Shown one piece after another: positions 51,888 through 59,067 of a DNA stretch of 59,067 nucleotides; the stretch's first letter is position 1, and every line of letters starts with the position of its first letter. The notes under the pieces are model-generated. The model was given only the letters and a program-made list of their open reading frames with translations. It had not been told where the DNA came from and did not search any database. The position numbers were made by a program, and so were the translations under genes. Source of the DNA: an uncultured Collinsella sp. (GTDB lineage: Bacteria > Actinomycetota > Coriobacteriia > Coriobacteriales > Coriobacteriaceae); assembly GCA_959601045.1 (NCBI GenBank), contig CAUGNZ010000011.1, positions 1 to 59,067 of the forward strand. Direction: 5' to 3'.

Positions 51888-52021
51888 TGGTCGCCGGGCT
51901 GACGAGATGGTTTTGGTTTGTCGCGAGTTCCGCACGCAAAGAAGGCCACTTAATGTGGCCTTCGTCTTGCGCAGGACTGTCCGAGCAGCAAACCAAAACC
52001 ATCTCGTCAGCCCGGCGACCA
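51888..52021. repeat. 134-nt long inverted repeat between gyrA and tRNA-Ile
   Basis: Outer arms of 33 nt (51888-51920 and 51989-52021) are perfect inverted repeats, beginning TGGTCGCCGGGCTGACGAG and ending in the reverse complement. An inner second hairpin (GAAGGCCAC/GTGGCCTTC) sits in the loop. Open frames over it on both strands are palindrome artefacts. It is probably a miniature repeat or a structured element. Confidence 0.85.
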
Positions 52022-52049
52022 CCCCTCTCAAAGATTTTCAAAAAAGTTG

Positions 52050-52079
52050 TTGACGTGCGCGTAACGACTCGTCTAATAT
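52050..52079 (+). promoter_or_regulatory. Promoter of the tRNA-Ile/Ala/Ile cluster
   Basis: TTGACG (52050-52055) and TAATAT (52074-52079) with 18-nt spacing, about 15 nt before the first tRNA. Confidence 0.65.
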
Positions 52080-52093
52080 ATCCCTTGCGCGAT

Positions 52094-52170
52094 GGACCTG
52101 TAGCTCAGTTGGTTAGAGCGTCCGGCTGATAACCGGGAGGTCACAAGTTCGAATCTTGTCAGGTCCACCA
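52094..52170 (+). tRNA. tRNA-Ile (anticodon GAT), copy 1
   Basis: 77 nt: GGACCTGTAGCTCAGTTGG, anticodon loop CTGATAA, T-arm AAGTTCGAATCTT and encoded CCA. Identical to the copy at 52318. Confidence 0.97.
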
Positions 52171-52179
52171 CTTTCTTTC

Positions 52180-52229
52180 GCAATAAACACCCCAGCGAGA
52201 GCCGAGTCGCCGCTGGGGTGTTTATTACT
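52180..52229 (+). terminator. Terminator between tRNA-Ile and tRNA-Ala
   Basis: AATAAACACCCCAGCG pairs with CGCTGGGGTGTTTATT, a perfect 16-bp stem with an 18-nt loop; the T tract after it is weak, so read-through is possible. Confidence 0.7.
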
Positions 52230-52237
52230 GTCTCCGT

Positions 52238-52313
52238 GGGGGTTTAGCTCAGCTGGGAGAGCGCGGGCTTTGCAAGCCTGAGGTCAGGGGTTCGATCCCC
52301 CTAACCTCCACCA
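52238..52313 (+). tRNA. tRNA-Ala (anticodon TGC)
   Basis: 76 nt: GGGGGTTTAGCTCAGCTGG, anticodon loop TTTGCAA, T-arm GGGTTCGATCCCC and CCA. Confidence 0.97.
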
Positions 52314-52317
52314 TGAT

Positions 52318-52394
52318 GGACCTGTAGCTCAGTTGGTTAGAGCGTCCGGCTGATAACCGGGAGGTCACAAGTTCGAATCTTGTCAGGTCCACCA
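52318..52394 (+). tRNA. tRNA-Ile (anticodon GAT), copy 2
   Basis: 77 nt identical to 52094-52170, only 4 nt after tRNA-Ala, probably a local duplication. No rRNA genes are adjacent, although Ile-Ala pairs usually sit in rRNA operons. Confidence 0.97.
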
Positions 52395-52407
52395 TCAAAA
52401 CTGTGAA

Positions 52408-52438
52408 GAGCCTCGAGGGTTTCCTCGGGGCTTTTTTC
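52408..52438 (+). terminator. Terminator of the tRNA cluster
   Basis: GAGCCTCGAGG/CCTCGGGGCT stem followed by TTTTTTC. Confidence 0.85.
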
Positions 52439-52576
52439 TTACCTGCTGGAGTAGTCAAAAGAGCCCCGTCCCAAAAAGACTACTTTGATTTTGTGTGCTG
52501 TGCGAAAGTTTGGGTAGTATAGCTATTCAATGCGGCGGGCTGCCGCGTGTTAACCGCTACGTACCGGAGGTGTTCC

Positions 52577-53077
52577 ATGGTTCGTGTCGACATAGAGACC
52601 ATCGTCATGGCCGCCGGTCCCGTGCCATCGCTTATCGTGCTTCGTGAGCGCAGCAGCAAATCGGACTCGCCCGCGCCGCTGCGTTCCCTTTCCATTCAGA
52701 CTGGTTCGTTTGAAGCTGCTGCCATCAGCCGCGGCATCGATAGCGGCCGCGCCGAGCGCCCGATTACCCATGACCTGCTGCTCGATACCGTTGACGCCCT
52801 GGGTGCCAAACTCGAGCGCATCGAGATCGTTCGCGCCGAGCCGCCGGTGTTCTACGCGACGATCGTCGTACTGGTCGATGGCGAGGAGCGCAAGATCGAC
52901 GCCCGCCCCAGTGACGCCATTGCCCTTGCCGTGCGCAGCAATGCCCCCATGTTTGTGGAGGACGACATCATGAATCGCCTGGGCACTGTTTCCACCCACG
53001 CCGAGGATGTCGACGACGAGCAGGAGTTCGAGAAGTTCGACGAGTTCGTCCATACGCTCTCCCCCGATGATTTCTAA
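52577..53077 (+). CDS. Bifunctional nuclease (BFN/DUF151) domain protein
   Basis: 166 aa from ATG 52577 (GGAGGT 5 nt upstream; the longer frame lacks a site). The N-terminal DUF151 core has VRVDIETIVMAAGPVPSLIVL, RPITHDLLLDTVDALGAKLERIEIV, FYATIVVLVDGEERKIDARPSDAIALAVRS and PMFVEDDIM. The family was named for nuclease activity in plants; bacterial roles are unclear. The acidic C-terminus follows. A small membrane-protein gene starts 30 nt downstream, probably in the same unit. Confidence 0.9.
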   Translation: MVRVDIETIVMAAGPVPSLIVLRERSSKSDSPAPLRSLSIQTGSFEAAAISRGIDSGRAERPITHDLLLDTVDALGAKLERIEIVRAEPPVFYATIVVLVDGEERKIDARPSDAIALAVRSNAPMFVEDDIMNRLGTVSTHAEDVDDEQEFEKFDEFVHTLSPDDF

Positions 53078-53107
53078 ATGTCTGGCACGCGAGCGGAGAG
53101 GTCGCTG

Positions 53108-53464
53108 ATGGGTACCCGCGTATCGGCTGAGACGGCGGCCATTGCGCGCGAGGCCCAGATGCGCTCGGAGGCTTCTGAGGCGGCTCGCATTGCCTATGTG
53201 ACGCAGGCCCGCACGCTTCGCGAGCGCCGCGGCTCGTTTATCAAGATGGTTGTCGTCTCCGCCCTTGTCGCGGTAATCTGCTCGCGCCTTCGTGGTACAG
53301 TTGGTGCGCTTGGGTTTTCGATTTCAACAGGCTTGGTAATCTGGGGTGTGGTCGATGCGGTCATGCTGACCAACCAGATCAAGGTACTCGACAAGCGCGC
53401 GATGGATATGATGCGCGCCCGCGACGCTGCCGCCAAGATCGCTGCCGAGGCACAGGAACTGTAA
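53108..53464 (+). CDS. Small two-TM membrane protein
   Basis: 118 aa: a helical N-terminal half (AETAAIAREAQMRSEASEAAR), then two hydrophobic segments (about 46-64 and 70-88, including ALGFSISTGLVIWGVVDAVML) and a charged helical tail. GGAGAGG 6 nt before ATG 53108 is preferred over the ATG at 53078 that abuts the BFN stop. No family recognised. Confidence 0.65.
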   Translation: MGTRVSAETAAIAREAQMRSEASEAARIAYVTQARTLRERRGSFIKMVVVSALVAVICSRLRGTVGALGFSISTGLVIWGVVDAVMLTNQIKVLDKRAMDMMRARDAAAKIAAEAQEL

Positions 53465-53494
53465 CGACGCCAGACTCGATGGGAAGGTCTAAAG

Positions 53495-53944
53495 ATGGCA
53501 CAGGATATGCAGGACGCCGGTAACGTCTCCGCCGAGCTCGACGCCATGGTGTGCGATCTGATCGGCGCGTTCTTGGACGACCTTGCCGCCGGCGAGAATC
53601 CGGGCGTAGTTGTGGCGATCGAGGACGCTGCTTCCAACCGATATCTGGCGGCGCTCGACGAAGATGGCGAGGAGGCATGCCTCGAGGCTGCCACCAACTT
53701 TATCTCCGAGCACAAGATGGGTCTTAAGGACGAGGGGCTGGGCCGCATCGCCCGCTATGCCATCGGCTACACCGGTTGTGTCGAAATTGACGGCGGCTAT
53801 CACGACGCCCTGCTCGTGAGCTTCTTCGAAACCACGCTCGAGAGCGGTTTTTCGGCATACGTGCTGTATGAGGGCATGGGTGCCGGCGATGGTTTTATGT
53901 GGAGCGACCCTGAACCTGCAGGTGAGGAAACCCCTCTCATCTAA
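53495..53944 (+). CDS. Conserved-looking acidic hypothetical protein
   Basis: 149 aa, no signal peptide or TM, acidic and mixed alpha/beta (VVVAIEDAASNRYLAALDED, GCVEIDGGYHDALLVSFFET, AYVLYEGMG). AAGGT 6 nt before the ATG. It sits 30 nt after the small membrane protein gene and 117 nt before typA, in a row of same-strand genes. I do not recognise a family; probably a cytoplasmic protein restricted to this class. Confidence 0.7.
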   Translation: MAQDMQDAGNVSAELDAMVCDLIGAFLDDLAAGENPGVVVAIEDAASNRYLAALDEDGEEACLEAATNFISEHKMGLKDEGLGRIARYAIGYTGCVEIDGGYHDALLVSFFETTLESGFSAYVLYEGMGAGDGFMWSDPEPAGEETPLI

Positions 53945-54061
53945 AATCGCTAAAATAAACGAGTTTTCGGTAAAAGGCTCAATATTCCCGCTGAGCGTTG
54001 TGTCGCTGGGCGGGCCGCATACGCGTGCCGTTTGTATATGGATAGAAGATAGGGGAACTAC

Positions 54062-55900
<1,839 letters not shown>

Positions 55901-55924
55901 GCGCTGGGGCTTATAACTGCCAAT

Positions 55925-55967
55925 AAAAAAGGGCGTCGACCGCAATGGTCGGCGCCCTTTTTTGGTG
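55925..55967 (+). terminator. Terminator of typA
   Basis: AGGGCGTCGACC/GGTCGGCGCCCT stem followed by TTTTTT; the A run on the other side could also serve the opposite strand. Confidence 0.88.
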
Positions 55968-55989
55968 CAATGGGGTCAGGTTGCTTTGC

Positions 55990-56024
55990 GCCACCACAAA
56001 GGTGCCTGGCCCTTTTGTGGTGGT
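55990..56024. repeat. Inverted repeat at the 3' side of the bactofilin-like gene
   Basis: CCACCACAAAGG and CCTTTTGTGGTGG around an 8-nt loop, one bulged base. No T tract on the minus strand, so a terminator role is uncertain. Confidence 0.55.
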
Positions 56025-56030
56025 TGGCGG

Positions 56031-57176
56031 CTAGGCGGTGGGGAGTCCTGGCGTGTTGGAGGCTTGTTGGGGCTTGAGGTGGGCGTTGCGCCAGATGATC
56101 TGGATAACGTAGCCGAGCATAAAGACAAATGCCACGCCGCTGATGAAGTCGCCGATGAGGGGAAGTCCTGTGAGGGCGCCTGCGGCCACACCGCCGACGG
56201 CTGCCATGGCGTAGCGGTTCTGGTTGTGTCCGATCATGCGGGCGATCGCGCACCCCGCAAAGGCGCTCGACACCAACGCGATGCCGATAACGCCGCACAA
56301 GAGGGCTCCGGCAAGCGACAGGCCGGCAATCGAGATAATCAGCAGCAGGACGGCGGGGACGACAGCAATCGTACCCAGAAGACCGCTCACCCACAGGGGC
56401 GTGGGGCGTTGGTGGAGCATTCCGGCGGCGCTGGCGGTCGCACGCGGAAAGACGAGCTCGAGCAACAGGGCGATAAAGCAGGTCGAGAGCGCTGCGGCGA
56501 CGATGCCGCCGACGATATCGTTAAGGGTGGAAGTATCTTCGTTCTCGGTGCGGTCGATCTTGAGCGCGCCGACCTCGGCTCCTGCGGCGCGCTCGGGGTC
56601 CTCGGAAACATGCGCGTTCACGGTGCCGGTGATGTGTGCGTTTTTACCCAAGATGAGCTTTTCGGCCCAAACCTCGACATCGCCGTCGACGGTGCCATCG
56701 ATGGTCACGGTGTCGCCCGCGAGCACTGCCGACTTGGTAGAACCGCGCAGGGCAACCGTCTCGCCTATCGCATAGAAACAGCTGGCGGTGCTGTCGGCGT
56801 TGAGTACAACGTGCTGACCGGCCACTGTAACACTGCCATCGATCGTGGTTTTGGCGATGTCGATGGTGCGTGCCGCAAGACGAACGGCGCCACCCACGGT
56901 GCAGTCGCGAATCGAGAGGGTCTCGCCCGCCGCGATGATATCGCGGCCGATGGAGGTGTCGTCCAGGTTGAGGCTCTGACCGGCCCAGTACAGGTCGCCT
57001 TCGACCCCGGACGGGGTGGAGCCTTCGTCGGTCGTGAGTACGTTGCCGGCGGTGTCTGTGCCGGCGAACGAAGCCGTGGGAAGTACGGTCAGCGCAAGCA
57101 CAATCAGTGCGAACAGGAGGGCGATGCGGCCACGCGCTTTACGGCGCCGGGACGACGGTGCTAGGTTGCAAGGCAT
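56031..57176 (-). CDS. Bactofilin-like/polymer-forming repeat protein with membrane C-terminus
   Basis: 381 aa. The signal peptide (LLFALIVLALTVLPTASFAG) is followed by about 150 residues of short repeats, IGRDIIAAGETLSI, VGGAVRLAARTIDI, IDGSVTVAGQHVVL, VDGDVEVWAEKLIL, like the beta-helix of bactofilin/polymer-forming proteins, here outside the cell. A C-terminal block of four or five TM helices follows (about 220-370). It resembles conserved actinobacterial envelope proteins of unknown role, perhaps a structural scaffold. GAAGGA 6 nt before ATG 57176 sets the start; the frame is open 16 codons more. Confidence 0.8.
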   Translation of the reverse strand: MPCNLAPSSRRRKARGRIALLFALIVLALTVLPTASFAGTDTAGNVLTTDEGSTPSGVEGDLYWAGQSLNLDDTSIGRDIIAAGETLSIRDCTVGGAVRLAARTIDIAKTTIDGSVTVAGQHVVLNADSTASCFYAIGETVALRGSTKSAVLAGDTVTIDGTVDGDVEVWAEKLILGKNAHITGTVNAHVSEDPERAAGAEVGALKIDRTENEDTSTLNDIVGGIVAAALSTCFIALLLELVFPRATASAAGMLHQRPTPLWVSGLLGTIAVVPAVLLLIISIAGLSLAGALLCGVIGIALVSSAFAGCAIARMIGHNQNRYAMAAVGGVAAGALTGLPLIGDFISGVAFVFMLGYVIQIIWRNAHLKPQQASNTPGLPTA

Positions 57177-57282
57177 AGTGAATCCTTCGTTAGATACTCG
57201 ACATGTATCTAACAGAGTACCCAACGCGCGGGTGCTCTAAAAGAACCTCTCGGTTGCATTTCGGAGGGCTGTGCCGTGCTGT

Positions 57283-57972
57283 CTACTTTTTGCGATGCAA
57301 AAAACGTGCGATGTCGTCCTCGGTGGGGCTTTTGATGTCAAAGCGCAGCGAGAGCCAGCGCAGACCCATGGTCACGACAACGCATACGACTAGCGCGGCG
57401 ACATTGCTGACCAAGCCACTCATGACGAGGCTTACATAGCTTGCCGATCCGGCGATGGCCGCGATGGCATAAAAGTTAGTGCGTTGGAAAATGCCCGGAA
57501 CCACGCCCATAAAGCCGTCGCGCAACATGCCGCCACCCACCGCGGTGAAGAAGCCCATCATGATGCACACCGCCGGCGCAAAGCCGTAGACCAGCGCCTT
57601 GTCTGCGCCAGTTGCCGCATAGATGCCGACCGAGATGATGTCGAGCAGGGGAATGAGTTTCTCGGGTTTATCGACGATTGCCGGGAAGATGTAGATGATG
57701 GCCGCCGTGGCGATGGAGAGCGGCAGCGCCATCGGTTGGTTGAGGATGTAGACGTTGCCCACTTGCAGTGTCATATCGCGCAAAAGACCGCCGCCCAGAC
57801 CGCAGACCACCGCGAGTGCGACCGCGCCCACCAGGTCGAGCTTATGCTCGCGCGCGACCAGCACGCCCGAGATCGATGCCGCGACAACGGCGAACATCTC
57901 GAGCCAAAAGGGGATAGCGACCATGGCATCCGAGGCATGTGAGGTAACGGTCATAGCGGCGACGACGGGCAA
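57283..57972 (-). CDS. TRIC/UPF0126-family cation channel-like membrane protein
   Basis: 229 aa with seven predicted TM helices and the internal repeat of this family: GLGGGLLRDMTLQ in the first half and VGGGMLRDGFMGVVPGIF in the second, both with the conserved GGG-x-x-RD. Related to trimeric intracellular cation channels; bacterial members may carry potassium, and some were called glycine transporters. TTG 57972 is 7 nt after AAGGA and is preferred; an ATG six codons in is the alternative. Confidence 0.9.
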   Translation of the reverse strand: MPVVAAMTVTSHASDAMVAIPFWLEMFAVVAASISGVLVAREHKLDLVGAVALAVVCGLGGGLLRDMTLQVGNVYILNQPMALPLSIATAAIIYIFPAIVDKPEKLIPLLDIISVGIYAATGADKALVYGFAPAVCIMMGFFTAVGGGMLRDGFMGVVPGIFQRTNFYAIAAIAGSASYVSLVMSGLVSNVAALVVCVVVTMGLRWLSLRFDIKSPTEDDIARFLHRKK

Positions 57973-58087
57973 GATGGAATCCTTCTGATTGCGAGTTTAG
58001 ACAATGCCCGTACATAGTACATGGTTGGCGGCGATTGCGACCCCATTGCTCGGCAAACGGTAGGGACTGGGAACGGTCATGGGTACC

Positions 58088-58152
58088 AAACATGTGCATC
58101 AGCCTCCAAAGATGCCGAAAAATGTCGTTTTTGGAGGGTGATGTACATGTTT
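58088..58152. repeat. 65-nt inverted repeat
   Basis: Arms of 23 nt (AAACATGTGCATCAGCCTCC... and its near-complement ending GTGATGTACATGTTT) match except at two positions, with a 19-nt loop. It may be a miniature repeat or a regulator-binding palindrome. Confidence 0.75.
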
Positions 58153-58196
58153 GAGATTCAAGGTGAAATCGAAAGCAATGGGGGACGTGGCTGAAT

Positions 58197-58336
58197 AGGA
58201 GGGATGTCCAAATTTTGAGCGGAGCTCAAAATTTATTCGGTCGGCTTGCGCCGACCGCGCTGCGCTAAAAACGTGCCACTGGCGCGTTTTCTTTACGCTC
58301 CGCGTCCTGACGGGTTCGAATCCCTCCTCCTCCGCC
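58197..58336 (+). repeat. tRNA-tailed hairpin element, copy near tRNA-Ser
   Basis: Begins AGGAGGGATGTCC, then hairpin A (AAATTTTGAGC/GCTCAAAATTT), hairpin B (GGTCGGC/GCCGACC), hairpin C (AAAACG/CGTTTT region), then TTTACGCTCCGCGTCCTGA and a T-arm mimic CGGGTTCGAATCCC ending CTCCTCCTCCGCC. Its last 25 nt are a perfect inverted copy of the 3' end of the adjacent tRNA-Ser(CGA) (58402-58426). Confidence 0.8.
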
Positions 58337-58363
58337 GTATTTGCTTGTAAGGGACTCTAAACA

Positions 58364-58391
58364 AAAAAGCCCCCGTTTTCGGGAGCTTTCT
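58364..58391 (-). terminator. Terminator of tRNA-Ser(CGA)
   Basis: AAGCTCCCG/CGGGGGCTT stem with AAAA loop, followed on the minus strand by TTTTTT. Confidence 0.8.
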
Positions 58392-58400
58392 CAACCAAAA

Positions 58401-58491
58401 TGGCGGAGGAGGAGGGATTCGAACCCTCGTGACCTTATACAGGCCAAACGGTTTTCGAGACCGCCGCATTCAACCACTCTGCCACCCCTCC
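58401..58491 (-). tRNA. tRNA-Ser (anticodon CGA)
   Basis: 91-nt minus-strand tRNA: GGAGGGGTGGCAGAGTGG, anticodon loop CTCGAAA, long variable arm, T-arm GGGTTCGAATCCC and CCA. Confidence 0.97.
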
Positions 58492-58505
58492 GCGTGGGGT
58501 AAAAA

Positions 58506-58532
58506 CAAAGCAGGCTCGAAGGCCTGCTTTGG
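58506..58532 (-). terminator. Terminator of tRNA-Ser(GGA)
   Basis: AAAGCAGGC/GCCTGCTTT stem followed by GTTTTTAC on the minus strand. Confidence 0.8.
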
Positions 58533-58539
58533 AATTAAC

Positions 58540-58630
58540 TGGCGGAGAGTCAGGGATTTGAACCCTGGAGACGCTTTTGACGCCTACACGATTTCCAATC
58601 GTGCTCCTTCGGCCACTCGGACAACTCTCC
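58540..58630 (-). tRNA. tRNA-Ser (anticodon GGA)
   Basis: 91-nt minus-strand tRNA: GGAGAGTTGTCCGAGTGG, anticodon loop TTGGAAA, long variable arm, T-arm GGGTTCAAATCCC and CCA. Confidence 0.97.
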
Positions 58631-58646
58631 GTTAAATGCGAAAGTC

Positions 58647-58674
58647 AGTATACACGAGGAATCGCAAAGTGCAA
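58647..58674 (-). promoter_or_regulatory. Promoter of tRNA-Ser(GGA)
   Basis: On the minus strand, TTGCAC (58669-58674) and TATACT (58647-58652), 16-nt spacing, about 17 nt upstream of the tRNA. Confidence 0.65.
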
Positions 58675-59067
58675 ACAGAAAAGTTGGCATTTTTTAAAAC
58701 GCTTGGCCGTGCTTGGCGCTGCAGTGGGGCTTGAGGTCCCAAAAAACGGCTTCCGACCAGCGTGGTTGATCAACTCAATTGTTCAAAAAAGGGTATTCAT
58801 AAGCGACTTGGCAATGAATTTAAAAATCTTTGGGTGGTGCTGTGGGCCACTGGTATGCATTTTGCGACCACAGCCTTGTGCCCGCTGACCTGCGGCTTGG
58901 CTCAGCTTGTCCCCACGGCACCGTATCTTGAACACAGATCCGTCAAGCATTTGGTCAGCATTTGGTTGGAATGCGCATGAAGTGCCGTGTGAGTATGGAC
59001 ATATGTGGAGGTGGTTGATTTTCAATCTCAACGCAACAGCCTGAACGGGCCCCGCGTTTCCGCAGCT
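58675..59067. other. Right-end stretch without a recognised gene
   Basis: Short overlapping open frames exist on both strands, but none shows a ribosome-binding site, consistent codon usage or a recognisable family. I see nothing else in it except small A/T runs; it may be the start of a degenerate region continuing beyond the window. Confidence 0.5.

Larger units (their letters stand above)
57973..58400. other. Gene-free stretch with palindrome and tRNA-tailed element
   Basis: No coding sequence is supported. It holds the promoter region of the TRIC gene, a 65-nt palindrome (58088-58152), a full tRNA-tailed hairpin element (58197-58336) and the terminator of tRNA-Ser(CGA). Confidence 0.7.

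Noticed and set aside
51802..52053. Small open frames on both strands in the gyrA-tRNA-Ile gap
   Set aside because: They lie inside the long palindrome, so both strands give similar translations; no ribosome-binding site.

Overview
The window looks like the replication-origin-proximal part of a high-GC Coriobacteriia chromosome, most likely Collinsella or a close relative from the gut. This is an inference from gene content, codon usage and the order rpmH-rnpA-yidD-yidC-jag-rsmG-parA-parB on one side and dnaA-dnaN-recF-dciA-gyrB-gyrA on the other. No 16S gene is present to settle the genus.

Layout. 1-15.4 kb is mostly minus strand: tRNA-Lys, an M29 aminopeptidase, a small membrane protein, purC, a histidine kinase/response regulator pair, a Tat-type lipoprotein with a TSCPD protein, a periplasmic binding protein followed by a GGDEF protein split by a -1 frame change, a large Ig-domain surface protein with a sortase-like LANTG end, and purB. 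15.8-20.85 kb is a compact integrated element in the 3' end of tRNA-Gly(TCC). It has a 46-bp direct repeat at its ends, a tyrosine integrase, two excisionase-like helix-turn-helix proteins, a replication-protein-like gene and several tiny genes. 21.2-24.6 kb holds a sortase-anchored thioester/SpaA-repeat adhesin. 24.7-35.2 kb holds a membrane M28-like peptidase with a very long disordered insertion, two WYL regulators, a DinG-type helicase, ddl and rlmN.

35.4-51.8 kb is the origin region. parA-parB sit beside three parS sites. The minus-strand ribosomal/insertase cluster diverges from a plus-strand run that begins with an unusual GHKL-ATPase/Q-rich/winged-helix gene directly upstream of dnaA. 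DnaA-box-like TTTTCAACA sequences lie in the rpmH-side and dnaA-dnaN gaps. 52-59 kb holds tRNA-Ile/Ala/Ile, a bifunctional-nuclease-domain protein, two small proteins, typA, a bactofilin-like membrane protein, a TRIC-family channel and two tRNA-Ser genes.

The least explained signals are non-coding. A family of roughly 140-nt elements (15.6 and 58.2 kb, plus a truncated copy at 15.5 kb) carries three hairpins followed by a tRNA T-arm mimic. They lie just beyond tRNA terminators, and their ends copy tRNA 3' sequence in opposite orientations. Other notable points are a C10/G10 tract inside the putative promoter spacer of the Ig-domain gene, a U-UUA-AAA slippery heptamer at the GGDEF frame change, and Phe at the GyrA position equivalent to E. 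coli Ser83. Starts were often moved inward from the longest open frame to match a Shine-Dalgarno sequence; this is stated per gene.
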